Part shown: piece after piece, positions 8,476 through 20,546 of the stretch
Numbering within the stretch: position 1 is the stretch's first letter
How the letters are laid out: each line of letters begins with the position of its first letter
DNA from: Gordonia zhaorongruii
GTDB lineage: Bacteria > Actinomycetota > Actinomycetes > Mycobacteriales > Mycobacteriaceae
Assembly (NCBI RefSeq): GCF_007559005.1
Contig: NZ_CP041763.1
Coordinates: forward strand, 1,644,463 to 1,708,462
Length of the DNA: 64,000 bases
Direction: 5' to 3'
Position numbers and translations under genes: made by a program
The notes under the pieces: model-generated
What the model saw: the letters and a program-made list of their open reading frames with translations, nothing else
Told to the model about the DNA's origin: nothing
Database searches by the model: none

Positions 8476-9231
8476 ATGCGAATCGCCCTGTTCGCCACAT
8501 GTATCGGCGACACGATGTTTCCTAACGCGGTCAAGTCGACGGCCTTACTTCTTACCCGGCTCGGGCACGAAGTGGTGTTCCCACCCGGTCAGACCTGCTG
8601 CGGTCAGATGCACGTGAATACCGGGTATCAGCCGGACGCACTTCCGCTGGTGGAGAACTACGTCGAGAGCTTCGGCGACGAATCGATCGACGCTGTCGTC
8701 GTACCCTCCGGGTCGTGCGTCGGCTCGGTGCGCCACCAGCACGAAGTCGTTGCGTCCCGGTACGGAACACCGAGACTGTGCGGGCAGGTGGAAACCCTCA
8801 AAGCCAAGACCTACGAGCTCTCCGAACTACTGGTCGACGTGCTCGGCGTGACCGACGTAGGGGCCTACTATCCGCACCGGGTCACCTACCATCCCACGTG
8901 CCATTCGTTGAGGATGCTCCGGGTGGGAGAGAAGCCGTTGCAGTTGTTACGCGCGGTCCGCGACATCGACCTTGTGGAGTTGCCGGAAGCCGACTCATGC
9001 TGCGGATTCGGTGGCACGTTCGCGTTGAAGAACGCGGAGACATCGACCGCCATGCTCGCCGACAAGATCCGAAACATCAGCGGCACCAGTGCGGAATACT
9101 GTTGTGCAAGTGACTCATCGTGCCTCATGCACATCGGTGGGGGAATGACACGGCTGCAGATGGGCACGCAGACCGTTCATCTCGCCGAAATTCTGGCATC
9201 TGTCGAGGATCATGCCGGAGCGACCGCATGA
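8476..9231 (+). CDS. lutA: L-lactate utilisation protein LutA, CCG-domain iron-sulfur subunit
   Basis: A 251-residue protein with two cysteine-rich CCG domains (QTCCGQM near residue 41; DSCCGFGG near residue 176) plus the paired PTCHS and DSSCLMH motifs, all hallmarks of LutA/LldE and GlpC-type ferredoxin oxidoreductase subunits. ATG at 8476 begins the conserved MRIALFATC N-terminus. Its TGA overlaps the lutB ATG (ATGA). LutABC together oxidise L-lactate to pyruvate in the cytoplasm. Confidence 0.95.
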   Translation: MRIALFATCIGDTMFPNAVKSTALLLTRLGHEVVFPPGQTCCGQMHVNTGYQPDALPLVENYVESFGDESIDAVVVPSGSCVGSVRHQHEVVASRYGTPRLCGQVETLKAKTYELSELLVDVLGVTDVGAYYPHRVTYHPTCHSLRMLRVGEKPLQLLRAVRDIDLVELPEADSCCGFGGTFALKNAETSTAMLADKIRNISGTSAEYCCASDSSCLMHIGGGMTRLQMGTQTVHLAEILASVEDHAGATA

Positions 9232-10742
9232 CCCGGGTGGCATTGCCTTCGCCCGCGTTTCCGCCGCGCGCCCCGGAGGGTGCAGGCAATCTACGGGGCA
9301 GCGAGAGCTTTCCGGACGCTGCCCACCACGAGCTCGCGAACTCCCAGTTGCGGCGCAACATCAGTAACGCCACGCATACGATCCGCGAGAAGCGGCTGCA
9401 GGTCACCGGCGAACTACCCGACTGGGAGCAGTTGCGCGACTCAGGATCGGCGATCAAGACCGACGTGATGAACCGGCTTCCTGAGCTGCTAGAGCAGTTC
9501 GAGGCTGCAGTGACCGCCCGGGGCGGCGTCGTGCACTGGGCGCAGGACGCCGTTGAGGCCAACGAGATCGTGGCCGGTCTGGTCCGCGAGACGGGCTCCG
9601 AGGAAGTCATCAAGGTCAAGTCGATGGCGACTCAGGAGATCGGACTCAACGAACATCTCGAGTCGGAGGGGATTCGCGCGTACGAGACCGATCTGGCCGA
9701 GTTGATCGTCCAGCTCGGTCACGACACCCCGTCGCACATCCTCGTTCCGGCGATTCACCGGAACCGATCGGAGATTCGCGAGATCTTCCTCAACGAGATG
9801 GCCGACGTCGATCCCCACTTGGACGACGATCCGGCGAGCCTCGCGGCGGCGGCCAGACGGTTCCTCCGCCACAAGTTCATGACTACGCCGGTCGCCATCT
9901 CCGGCACCAACTTCGGCATCGCGGAGACCGGCACTCTGGGCGTCGTCGAGTCCGAGGGCAACGGCCGGATGTGCCTGACCATGCCGCAGACGCTCATCAC
10001 CGTGATGGGCATCGAGAAGATCATTCCGACGTACGCCGATCTGGAGGTGTTCCTGCAGTTGCTGCCGCGCTCGTCGACGGGCGAGCGGATGAACCCCTAC
10101 ACGTCGATGTGGACGGGCGTCACACCCGAGGACGGACCGCAGAGCTTCCACCTCGTCCTGCTCGATAACGGCCGAACTGCGGCACTCGCCGACAAGATCG
10201 GCCGGGAGGCCCTCAACTGCATCCGCTGTTCGGCGTGCCTCAACGTGTGCCCGGTATACGAGCGCACCGGTGGCCACGCATACGGGTCGACCTATCCAGG
10301 ACCGATCGGTGCGGTCCTCACCCCTCAGTTGGCGGGCATGCACGGCAGTCACGACCCCAACTCGTCGTTACCGTTCGCCTCCAGCCTGTGCGGCGCCTGC
10401 TTCGACGCGTGTCCCGTCAAGATCGACATCCCGTCGCTGCTCGTCGAGCTGCGGCACCAGAAGGTGGAACAGGCGGCGTTCGGATCCGAGGCTGCAGCGA
10501 TGCGGGCGGCGTCCATTGCGATGTCGTCGTCCGGGAAGTTCACCGTGGCGCAGAAGGCGGCGGGACTGGGTCGCCTGATCGCAGGTAAGAAGGGCAAGAT
10601 TTCGGCGTTACCGCCACCGCTGAGCGGCTGGACCGACGCTCGGGACATCCCGAAGCCTCCGAAGCAGACGTTTCGCCAGTGGTGGGGTTCCGCAGAGGGG
10701 CAGCGCGAGATCGCCGACGCACGCAGACAGGCACACGAATGA
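9228..10742 (+). CDS. lutB: L-lactate utilisation protein LutB, iron-sulfur subunit
   Basis: A 504-residue protein: an N-terminal LUD/DUF162-type domain (KVKSMATQEIGLNEHLE, GTNFGIAETGTLGVVESEGNGR) followed by two ferredoxin-like 4Fe-4S motifs (CIRCSACLNVCPVYE and CGACFDACPVKID), and a C-terminal DUF3390-like tail. This is the standard LutB/LldF architecture and length. ATG at 9228 overlaps the lutA stop and its own stop overlaps the lutC ATG, so the three subunits are translationally coupled. Confidence 0.95.
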   Translation: MTRVALPSPAFPPRAPEGAGNLRGSESFPDAAHHELANSQLRRNISNATHTIREKRLQVTGELPDWEQLRDSGSAIKTDVMNRLPELLEQFEAAVTARGGVVHWAQDAVEANEIVAGLVRETGSEEVIKVKSMATQEIGLNEHLESEGIRAYETDLAELIVQLGHDTPSHILVPAIHRNRSEIREIFLNEMADVDPHLDDDPASLAAAARRFLRHKFMTTPVAISGTNFGIAETGTLGVVESEGNGRMCLTMPQTLITVMGIEKIIPTYADLEVFLQLLPRSSTGERMNPYTSMWTGVTPEDGPQSFHLVLLDNGRTAALADKIGREALNCIRCSACLNVCPVYERTGGHAYGSTYPGPIGAVLTPQLAGMHGSHDPNSSLPFASSLCGACFDACPVKIDIPSLLVELRHQKVEQAAFGSEAAAMRAASIAMSSSGKFTVAQKAAGLGRLIAGKKGKISALPPPLSGWTDARDIPKPPKQTFRQWWGSAEGQREIADARRQAHE

Positions 10743-11362
10743 GCTCCCGGGACGTGATCCTCGGACGTATCCGCGACGCACTGGCGTTGGCACCTCCTGT
10801 GCAGCAGGAGATCCCGCGTGAGTACCGCACCGGACGCGCGATGCCGAAGGGCGAACTGGAAGAGCTGCTGACCGACCGTCTGGTGGACTACAAGGCGACG
10901 GTTCATCCGTGCGAAGCCGCAGAGCTTCCCGCGACGGTCGCGCGCGTTCTCCGGGAAGCGGGATGCAAGCGTGTGGGCGTCCCTGCAGGCCTGGACGACG
11001 GGTGGATCGCGGACTTCGATGGGGAAGTGGTGGTCGACTCACCGTGTGTGTCGGCTCCGCAACTCGATTCACTCGACGGTGTGGTGACAGGCTCCCGGGT
11101 GGCCTGCGCTGAGACCGGCACCATCTTCCTCGACGGGAGCCCGGACCAAGGGCGCCGAGCGTTGACCCTCGTACCGGACCTGCACGTCTGCGTCGTGGAT
11201 CTGTCGGCTGTGGAAGTGAATGTTCCGGAGGCGCTCACGCGCCTCGTACCGGAGCGTCCGACCACCATGATCAGCGGACCGTCCGCCACCTCCGACATCG
11301 AGCTCCAACGTGTCGAAGGCGTCCACGGCCCCCGAAATCTGCACGTGGTGATCGTGCGCTGA
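10739..11362 (+). CDS. lutC: L-lactate utilisation protein LutC (LUD domain)
   Basis: A 207-residue LUD-domain (DUF162) protein, the third L-lactate oxidation subunit. It has the conserved VTGSRVACAETGTIFLDGS and LVPDLHVCVV stretches and ends with ELQRVEGVHGPRNLHVVIV, the usual LutC C-terminus. ATG at 10739 overlaps the lutB TGA. No regulator follows; about 80 nt separate it from the next gene. Confidence 0.95.
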   Translation: MSSRDVILGRIRDALALAPPVQQEIPREYRTGRAMPKGELEELLTDRLVDYKATVHPCEAAELPATVARVLREAGCKRVGVPAGLDDGWIADFDGEVVVDSPCVSAPQLDSLDGVVTGSRVACAETGTIFLDGSPDQGRRALTLVPDLHVCVVDLSAVEVNVPEALTRLVPERPTTMISGPSATSDIELQRVEGVHGPRNLHVVIVR

Positions 11363-11446
11363 GACCGATCACTTTCGCGATCGTCACCGGTCTGTACATA
11401 CAAGGGGATTCACCCTTGACCGACGGAGCCACGATAGGGGAGCACG

Positions 11447-12019
11447 ATGACGAGATTGGTAATCACGCAGAACATCACCGTGGACGGCCGAGTGGAGATG
11501 CTCGGCGACTGGTTCGATCCCGCTGACCAGACGCCGGACGTGCTCGAGGAGCTGCACCGGCAGGATTCGACCTGCGACGCGGTCCTACTCGGGCGCCGCA
11601 CATTCGAGAGTTTTCGTGGGTACTGGCCTGCGCAGACGGACGACGAGACCGGAGTGACGAACCAACTCAATCAGGTCGCCAAGTACGTCGCGACCTCAAC
11701 GCTGACCGATCCGGGCTGGGTCAACTCGACGATCCTCACCGGCGACGTCATCGACGAGGTCGGACGCATCAAGCAGCAGCCCGGCCGTGACATGGTCGCG
11801 ACCGGCAGCATCTCGCTCTGCCACGACCTGATCGCCGCAGGTCTCGTCGACGAGTACCGGCTCTTCATCTACCCGGTGGTGCAGGGGCGAGGACGCGCGC
11901 TCTTCCCGGAAGGTCATGAGATCCCCACCCTGGAGCTCGTCGATCACCTGGCATTCAGCAACGGCGTCGCATGCATGAGATACCAATCGCACACCGGGAA
12001 CTCATCCGCCACCACCTGA
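11447..12019 (+). CDS. Dihydrofolate reductase family protein (RibD C-terminal-like)
   Basis: A 190-residue protein with the fold signature of the DHFR/RibD C-terminal superfamily: ITQNITVDGRVE at the N-terminus, VLLGRRTFESFRGYWP, VATSTLTDPGWVNSTIL, and DEYRLFIYPVVQGRGRALFPEG. These stand-alone proteins bind NADPH and reduce uncharacterised substrates; few have known functions. A ribosome-binding AGGGGAGCACG precedes the ATG. It appears monocistronic between lutC and the convergent egtB. Confidence 0.88.
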   Translation: MTRLVITQNITVDGRVEMLGDWFDPADQTPDVLEELHRQDSTCDAVLLGRRTFESFRGYWPAQTDDETGVTNQLNQVAKYVATSTLTDPGWVNSTILTGDVIDEVGRIKQQPGRDMVATGSISLCHDLIAAGLVDEYRLFIYPVVQGRGRALFPEGHEIPTLELVDHLAFSNGVACMRYQSHTGNSSATT

Positions 12020-12073
12020 CGAGCGAACGTCGCGCCGAGGCGAGGATCTCCGCACTGCACGGTTCGGCCACGT

Positions 12074-13330
12074 TCACCGGGCGAGCCGCAGACCCGAGAA
12101 CGCCCAACGGGATCTCGCCGGGAAGAAGTTCCGGTACGTGGTCCGCTCATGCCCGCGCGGCGTGACGGCGGACGCACCGCGCAGCACATGGTGGTCGCTC
12201 ATGAACTTTCCGTTGTACTCACCGACGGCGCCGTTCGCCGGAATGAACCCCGGGTAGGGGAGGTAGGCGCTGGCCGTCCACTCCCACACGTCTCCGACCA
12301 TCGCCGTCCCGGCAGACCGCGGATGGCATCGGTTCGGATCGAGAAGCTCGCCACGATCAGCCCCGAACTGCGCCGCCGCAACCTCCCACTCGAACTCCGT
12401 CGGCAGGCGTGCGCCCGCCCATCGGGCATATGCGTCCGCCTCGTAGAACGACACGTGCACCACCGGCTCGTCGGGCACCACGGGCCGACGGCCGGACAAC
12501 GTGAAAGTGGTCCACACCCCGTCACCGTCGGGATGCCAGTAGCCGGGGGCACGCCATCGAGCCTGACCGATGTGCGCCCAACCGTCGGAAAGCCATAGTT
12601 CCGGTCGCCGGTATCCGTCATCGGCGACGAACTGCATCCAGTCGGCGTTCGTCACGGGACGTGACGCGATCTCGAAGTCCTCGAGGAACACACGGTGCTG
12701 CGGGCCCTCGTTGTCGTAGGCGAAGCCCGGACCCGTTGCTCCGATGCGCGCGATACCACCCTCCACCGGGTGCCAGGAGAGTGGTCGGCACGCCTGCGGC
12801 GCGTCCGGCTCGCGGTCGACGTACACCGGCCCCGGAGTGAGCGGAACCGTCGAGAACAGGTGCTTGATGTCCATCAGGAGGAGTTCCTGATGTTGCTGCT
12901 CGTGATTGCACCCCAGTTCCACGAGTTCGAGGGCCTCGTCGTCGAGCGTCCCTCGGGACAGTGCGCCGTTCATCGCCGTATCGACGTGGTGCCGGTACTC
13001 GGCGATGTCGTCGACTCCGGGACGGGTGACCAGTCCACGGTCCGGTCGTGGATGCCGATCACCGACTGCCTCGTAATAGCTGTTGAACAGGTAGCGGTAG
13101 GTCTCGTCGTAGGCGATGTAGTCCGGGGTCCGCCGAAGGACGAACTCCTCGAAGAACCAGGTGGCATGCGCCCGGTGCCATTTCGCGGGGCTGGCCTCGG
13201 TCATCGACTGCGGGGTCTGGTCCTCTGCGGACAGCCTGGAGGTCAGAGCATCGGTCAACGTGCGCACGTCATGAAACCGATGCCACAGGTCGGAGTCGGC
13301 ACTCGTCGAGTCGGACGCTGAGGTGCTCAT
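12074..13330 (-). CDS. egtB: EgtB-type nonhaem iron sulfoxide synthase (ergothioneine pathway)
   Basis: A 418-residue protein with a DinB-like N-terminal iron domain (KWHRAHATWFFEEF with His55; HEQQHQE with His143 and His147, the HX3H pair) and a C-terminal formylglycine-enzyme-like domain (PVTNADWMQFVADDGY, RLPTEFEWEVAA, GDVWEWTASAY, LRGASAVTPRGHERTTYRNFF). EgtB joins hercynine to a thiol donor using O2. ATG at 13330 has a GGAGG 8 nt upstream. Unlike the mycobacterial egtABCDE operon no other egt gene is near; it follows an F420-type oxidoreductase by 17 nt. It may use cysteine or gamma-glutamylcysteine; residue-level reading does not decide. Confidence 0.9.
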   Translation of the reverse strand: MSTSASDSTSADSDLWHRFHDVRTLTDALTSRLSAEDQTPQSMTEASPAKWHRAHATWFFEEFVLRRTPDYIAYDETYRYLFNSYYEAVGDRHPRPDRGLVTRPGVDDIAEYRHHVDTAMNGALSRGTLDDEALELVELGCNHEQQHQELLLMDIKHLFSTVPLTPGPVYVDREPDAPQACRPLSWHPVEGGIARIGATGPGFAYDNEGPQHRVFLEDFEIASRPVTNADWMQFVADDGYRRPELWLSDGWAHIGQARWRAPGYWHPDGDGVWTTFTLSGRRPVVPDEPVVHVSFYEADAYARWAGARLPTEFEWEVAAAQFGADRGELLDPNRCHPRSAGTAMVGDVWEWTASAYLPYPGFIPANGAVGEYNGKFMSDHHVLRGASAVTPRGHERTTYRNFFPARSRWAFSGLRLAR

Positions 13331-13347
13331 GTGGCGAACCTCCGCGA

Positions 13348-14211
13348 TCAGATCAACGCGGTCGCCAGCGTCCGGAACGCCTCGGCAGGGAAGTTCGCAG
13401 CATCGCCACCGTTGAGAACCTGGATCGCGACCTCGTCCGCACCGGCATCGTAATGCGCTTCGATGCCGGCCGTGACCCGGTCGATCGAACCCCACGGGAT
13501 GAGCGCATCGATGAGGCTGTCACTTCCACCGTCTGCGAAGTCCGCATCCGTCCATCCGAATCGACGCAAGTTGTTGGTGTAGTTCGGCATAGCCAGGTAG
13601 CCGGTCGTGTACTGCCGGGCCGTGGCGCGCGCAGTAGCCGGGTCCTCGTCGAGGACCACGGCGACTTCCGGTGCCAGCAGTGCACCCGACCCGAGCGCTT
13701 CACGCGCCTGTGCGGTGTGCGGCACGGTGGTGAAGTACGGGTGCGCGCCGGCCGAACTAGTGCGTGCCAGTTCGAGCATCCGCGGCCCCAAGGCAGCGAG
13801 CACTCGTTGCTCGGGAGACTGCCCGGCGGCGTCTAGAGCCGCCACGTACTCGACCATCTTCGAGTACGGCTTGCGGTAGTCGGTTCCATCGCCCTCGACC
13901 AGTGCGGCATGGCTGGTTCCCAGACCGAGCAGGAAACGTCCCGGGTGCACGCGCGTCGCGTCATCGGTGAACGCGACGGCCTCGGCGACCGGCGTGTGCC
14001 AGATACTCAGGATTCCGGTGGCGACCTCGATGCGCGAAGTCCCGTCCAGGATCTCCCGGAATCGTGGCGGCACACGGGATCCGAAGCCGCCCGACGACCA
14101 GATTCTGGAGTACCCGAGCCCCTCGAGTTCGCGCGCAGCGTCGACGACTGCCGTCCGACTGTCACCCGCGAGGAAGAATGGTTGCCACACACTGACGCGT
14201 CGTTGAGTCAT
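13348..14211 (-). CDS. LLM-class F420-dependent oxidoreductase (TIGR03620-like)
   Basis: A 287-residue luciferase-like (TIM barrel) protein with the family pattern ELEGLGYSRIWSSGG, EVATGILSIWHTPVAEA, HPGRFLLGLGTSH and AALGPRMLELA. In actinobacteria these enzymes use deazaflavin F420 to reduce or oxidise small molecules. It lies 17 nt upstream of egtB on the same strand, so they are probably one transcript; a functional tie with ergothioneine is not established. Confidence 0.88.
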   Translation of the reverse strand: MTQRRVSVWQPFFLAGDSRTAVVDAARELEGLGYSRIWSSGGFGSRVPPRFREILDGTSRIEVATGILSIWHTPVAEAVAFTDDATRVHPGRFLLGLGTSHAALVEGDGTDYRKPYSKMVEYVAALDAAGQSPEQRVLAALGPRMLELARTSSAGAHPYFTTVPHTAQAREALGSGALLAPEVAVVLDEDPATARATARQYTTGYLAMPNYTNNLRRFGWTDADFADGGSDSLIDALIPWGSIDRVTAGIEAHYDAGADEVAIQVLNGGDAANFPAEAFRTLATALI

Positions 14212-14279
14212 GACCCGACGCTACCCGCCGACTCGGCAGCATACGACCGCCTTCAGTCGCAGGATGCGACGATGGACGC

Positions 14280-14783
14280 ATGCGCACCTCGAACGGCAAC
14301 GACCGTGATCGTGACGAGGCCGGCCGTGCACGGAACGCTCGCCCCCGCGATGAACTCGGACGTCCACTCCCGCCAGGCAGCGTCGGAGTCGAACGCATTC
14401 CCGAGGATCTGGACCTCCCGCCGGCTGAATCGCTGACCTGGGCGCAGGAACTGCTCGATCGAGGACTCGCCTTCAACGCACACGAGGTCCTCGAAGGCGC
14501 GTGGAAGAGTTGCCCCGACGACGAGCGCATGCTGTGGCAGGGCCTGGCGCAGCTCGCAGTCGGCGTCACACACGTTCAGCGCGGCAACCCCAAGGGCGCG
14601 CTTTCACTGCTCGAACGCGCCACCAGGCGGATCGGACTCCACGAGGGCCCCGTCCCGTACGGAATCGACGCCGCCGGACTGATCTCCTACGCCGACGAGC
14701 TGAGCGCTGAGCTGCGCCGAGGCGTCGATCTCGAACCTGGTCGGTTGAAACCACGTCTCGTGGCCCCACCGAATGGACGGTGA
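14280..14783 (+). CDS. DUF309 domain protein
   Basis: A 167-residue soluble helical protein with the DUF309 core: RGLAFNAHEVLEGAWKSCP...ERMLWQGLAQLAVGVTHVQRGNPKGALSLLERA, carrying the conserved H-E and repeated helices. The first ~40 residues are charged and probably disordered. DUF309 function is unknown. It diverges from the F420 enzyme by about 70 nt and converges on aconitase, with only 17 nt between stops. Confidence 0.88.
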   Translation: MRTSNGNDRDRDEAGRARNARPRDELGRPLPPGSVGVERIPEDLDLPPAESLTWAQELLDRGLAFNAHEVLEGAWKSCPDDERMLWQGLAQLAVGVTHVQRGNPKGALSLLERATRRIGLHEGPVPYGIDAAGLISYADELSAELRRGVDLEPGRLKPRLVAPPNGR

Positions 14784-14800
14784 CCCGTTGGGGTGCCGGG

Positions 14801-17611
<2,811 letters not shown>

Positions 17612-17739
17612 CGCGAGTGTCCACCTTCCGCCTAGCGCACGCGGCCTCGGAAGGGGCTCAGAAGCCGTGTGATCGTGACGACTACTTCTGACCGTACGCG
17701 GACGGGTTCAGATTAGATGCGGTACAGCGCGAACCGGGG

Positions 17740-18414
17740 TCAGCGGGGTTCGACGTCGCGGGCGATCATCGTCCGCTTCGCCGAGTCCGAGATGCCGGGG
17801 ATCCGCACGACGGCGTCCAGCAGCACATCTGCGCAGGTATCAGCGATCACCGCGCGATCGAGAACCGGATCGTGCACCCAGTCGTGGATCGCCTGCTCGA
17901 TGAAGCCCATCCACGCGGTGGCCACCATGGACAGGCGGCGGTCGTCGGGAGGGTCAAGTCGTCGTCCATTGATGGACTCGATCTGCCGGACGACTATCGA
18001 GGAGAGCTGCTGACGCTCCGCGTGGTCGCGTTCGACCATTCGCGGATCGGAAGCGACGGTGTCACTGAAGATCGCCCGGGCAACGGTCGGGTACTGCTCG
18101 TATGCCTCCAGGTACCCCAGGACCGCGGCTCGCGCCTGCTGGAACGGGGTCGCCATGGGGTCGATACCGGCGGCCGTCTTCTCGAGCATCCTGTCGGACA
18201 CCTCGTCCACCACGGCGATGAACAGAGTGCGCTTGTCGGGAAAGTAGCGGTACAGCAGCGCGCGTGACACCGACGCGGCCCGCGCGACTTCATCCATCCG
18301 CACGTCGTCGTACGTGGAAGTCGTGAATTGCTCGATGCCGACGCCGATCAACTCGGCCCGACGCTGGTCCGGCGATAACCGCCGACGCTGGACTCCGTGA
18401 TCACTACTTGACAC
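17740..18414 (-). CDS. TetR/AcrR-family transcriptional regulator
   Basis: A 224-residue TetR repressor with an N-terminal helix-turn-helix (YDDVRMDEVARAASVSRALLYRYFPDKRTLF, about residues 35-65) and an all-helical ligand domain. It is divergent from the P450 gene with 57 nt between starts, which suggests it controls that P450. It is also upstream of acnA; TetR-type AcnR controls aconitase in corynebacteria, but there the gene lies downstream of acn, so I favour the P450. Confidence 0.9.
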   Translation of the reverse strand: MSSSDHGVQRRRLSPDQRRAELIGVGIEQFTTSTYDDVRMDEVARAASVSRALLYRYFPDKRTLFIAVVDEVSDRMLEKTAAGIDPMATPFQQARAAVLGYLEAYEQYPTVARAIFSDTVASDPRMVERDHAERQQLSSIVVRQIESINGRRLDPPDDRRLSMVATAWMGFIEQAIHDWVHDPVLDRAVIADTCADVLLDAVVRIPGISDSAKRTMIARDVEPR

Positions 18415-18436
18415 GTATCCGACAGTAGCGAAGATT
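18408..18436 (+). promoter_or_regulatory. Candidate sigma70-type promoter for the P450 gene
   Basis: TTGACA at 18408-18413, a 17-nt spacer, then AAGATT at 18431-18436, upstream of the P450 ATG at 18472. The -35 box is perfect and the -10 is weak. It starts inside the beginning of the divergent tetR, as expected for mutual control. Confidence 0.35.
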
Positions 18437-18471
18437 GAGAGCTAGTACACACACGTCCACTAAGGGCTCGC

Positions 18472-19836
18472 ATGTCACTTCCGCACCCCGCGCACCGATT
18501 GCCGGTGATCGGCGATGTCCTCGACCAGTCACCGAGCGCGCCGTTGACCAGTCTGGCGAGGACGGCGGTACAGACCGGCCCGATCTTCGAGACGTCGCTG
18601 CTGGGCGCGCGGTACGTCGTGGTCTCAGGGGCGGACCTGGTAGCCGAGATCAACGACGACGCACGTTTCACCAAACACGTCGGCCCCGAACTGGTCGGCC
18701 TGCGACCGGCAGCGGGCAATGGACTGTTCACCGCGGAGAGTGAGGACCCGGCGTGGCGGACCGCCCACGAGTTGCTCATGCCGGCGTTCAGTCAGCGCGC
18801 GATGCACACGTACCACCCGATCATGCTCGACGTGATCGACGAGCTGACCCGCAAGTGGGACAGCCGAATCGGCGACGCTGTTGACGTTCCGGCCGACATG
18901 ACGCGGGTCGCGCTGGAGTCCATCGCCCGGTCCGTCGCCGGCTACACGTTCGAGAGTTTCACTGCGGACGCACCCCGCAGACATCCGTTCGTCACCCACA
19001 TGGTCGGACTCCTCAAGGGCAGTCTGATCGAATCGTTCCTGCGCCGAACGTGGCTGCCGCGGTCGATAGACACCGTCGCCCGAAAACGAACGGAATGGCA
19101 TGCCGGACACCTCAATCGAATCGCCGACACCATCATCGCCGAACGCCGGGGCATGGGCGCCGCGGACGGCGATCTGCTCGATCTGATGCTCTCGCCGGGA
19201 CCGAACGGCACGCAGTCCCTCGACGACCTCAACATCCGGTATCAGCTGATCACGTTCCTCATCGCCGGACACGAAACCACGGCAGGCGCATTGTCGTTCG
19301 CCCTACATCACCTCGCGCAACGTCCCGATCTGGCCGACGCGGCACGGGCGGAGATCGATGGGATATGGGGCCAGTCGGACCGGCTCGAGTTCGCTCAGGT
19401 TCCCAAGCTCCGCCTTGTCCGCCGCATATTCGACGAGACACTGCGGCTTCATCCGACCGTGCCCGCGTACTTTCGGCGCGCCATCGCCGATACCGAACTG
19501 ACCAACGGACACCCCGTGCGCGCAGGGGAGTGGTTCCTCGTTCTCACCGGGCGCCTGCACCGGGATCCGCTGTGGGGCGGCAACGTCGATGAGTTCGACC
19601 CGAGCCGGTTCCTTCCCGCCGCAGTGCGGTCGAGACCCGGGCATCTGTACAAGCCGTTCGGCACCGGGATGCGTTCGTGCATCGGGCGGCAGTTCGCGAT
19701 TCACGAATCGGTCCTCGTGCTCGCATCGATCCTGCGGCGCTACGACATCCAGACATCGCCGGACCACGAGCTTCGCACGGTAGAACGCCTGACCGCGCTC
19801 CCGAAGCGCCTGCAACTGACACTGACTCCCCGGTGA
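18472..19836 (+). CDS. Cytochrome P450
   Basis: A 454-residue P450 haem domain. The I-helix oxygen motif AGHETT lies near residue 265, ExxR (ETLR) near 322, and the haem-thiolate loop PFGTGMRSCIGRQFA has Cys near residue 403. The last two thirds resemble the haem part of the fatty-acid hydroxylase CYP102A1 (HESVLVLASILRRYDI), but no fused reductase follows, so it must use separate ferredoxin/reductase partners not present here. The substrate is probably a fatty acid or other lipophilic compound (inference). It is likely repressed by the divergent TetR. Confidence 0.94.
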   Translation: MSLPHPAHRLPVIGDVLDQSPSAPLTSLARTAVQTGPIFETSLLGARYVVVSGADLVAEINDDARFTKHVGPELVGLRPAAGNGLFTAESEDPAWRTAHELLMPAFSQRAMHTYHPIMLDVIDELTRKWDSRIGDAVDVPADMTRVALESIARSVAGYTFESFTADAPRRHPFVTHMVGLLKGSLIESFLRRTWLPRSIDTVARKRTEWHAGHLNRIADTIIAERRGMGAADGDLLDLMLSPGPNGTQSLDDLNIRYQLITFLIAGHETTAGALSFALHHLAQRPDLADAARAEIDGIWGQSDRLEFAQVPKLRLVRRIFDETLRLHPTVPAYFRRAIADTELTNGHPVRAGEWFLVLTGRLHRDPLWGGNVDEFDPSRFLPAAVRSRPGHLYKPFGTGMRSCIGRQFAIHESVLVLASILRRYDIQTSPDHELRTVERLTALPKRLQLTLTPR

Positions 19837-19838
19837 CG

Positions 19839-20546
19839 TCAGGGTGCGCCGAGCTTGAGCTTCCCGTCGATCGCGTTCTCGAACGCCCATAGCGGGTAGC
19901 CGCCGAGCAGGGGAGACCCGTCGATCCAGTAGGCGGGCGACGGCGGGATGAACAGCCGTTGCGCCAACGTGAGATCGGAGTCGATCTCGGCATCGAAGTC
20001 GGCGCCCGTCATCTCGTCACGGAACTTCTCCAGATCGTCCACGCCCGAGTCGCCGGCGAGACGAACGAGTGCATCCGCGGTCAGCTGCGCGTGGTTCGCG
20101 GCCTGTGCGTGCATGATCGCGTCGTGCATAGGCCAGAACCTGTCTTGCCCGGCGGCGGCCCGGCCCGCGCGGGCCGCCAACCGCGCCGCTGGACCGGAGG
20201 TGGGAGCGTCACGCCATTCGATCCGCAGCCGACCGGGCTTCACGTACTCGTCGATGATCTTCGGTTGGAGCTGCGTCGCGAAGTGCACGCAGTACTCGCA
20301 CGTGAAGTCACCGAAGACGACCATCGTGACCGGCGCCGTATCGTCTCCGAGTACGAGGGGATCGTCCGTGCTGCGTCGTGGCACGTCCCCGGCAGTGCCG
20401 GTGTTGACGTTCATCACCGTCGGCGAAGCCGTGTCCTCAGCCGCCGACGGCTCCCGCAACTGCGTGGCGAGAAGCACCGCCAGGACGGCGACCGCGATGG
20501 CCGCCGCGACGATCAGAATCGATCGGCGATTCGTCGGCTGGATCAT
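19839..20546 (-). CDS. Membrane-anchored DsbA-family thioredoxin
   Basis: A 235-residue protein with an N-terminal signal anchor (SILIVAAAIAVAVLAVLLA) and an extracytoplasmic thioredoxin/DsbA domain with active site CEYC at Cys83/Cys86, followed by the helical insertion and a cis-Pro region (PPSPAYWIDG). It should introduce or reduce disulfides outside the membrane. The ATG at 20546 overlaps the M56 protease stop (ATGA). It ends 2 nt past the convergent P450 stop. It is the last gene of a four-gene coupled operon. Confidence 0.9.
   Translation of the reverse strand: MIQPTNRRSILIVAAAIAVAVLAVLLATQLREPSAAEDTASPTVMNVNTGTAGDVPRRSTDDPLVLGDDTAPVTMVVFGDFTCEYCVHFATQLQPKIIDEYVKPGRLRIEWRDAPTSGPAARLAARAGRAAAGQDRFWPMHDAIMHAQAANHAQLTADALVRLAGDSGVDDLEKFRDEMTGADFDAEIDSDLTLAQRLFIPPSPAYWIDGSPLLGGYPLWAFENAIDGKLKLGAP

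Noticed and set aside
17740..18414. AcnR-type aconitase repressor
   Set aside because: The TetR gene lies upstream of acnA rather than downstream and faces the P450 with a short intergenic region, so P450 control is the simpler reading.
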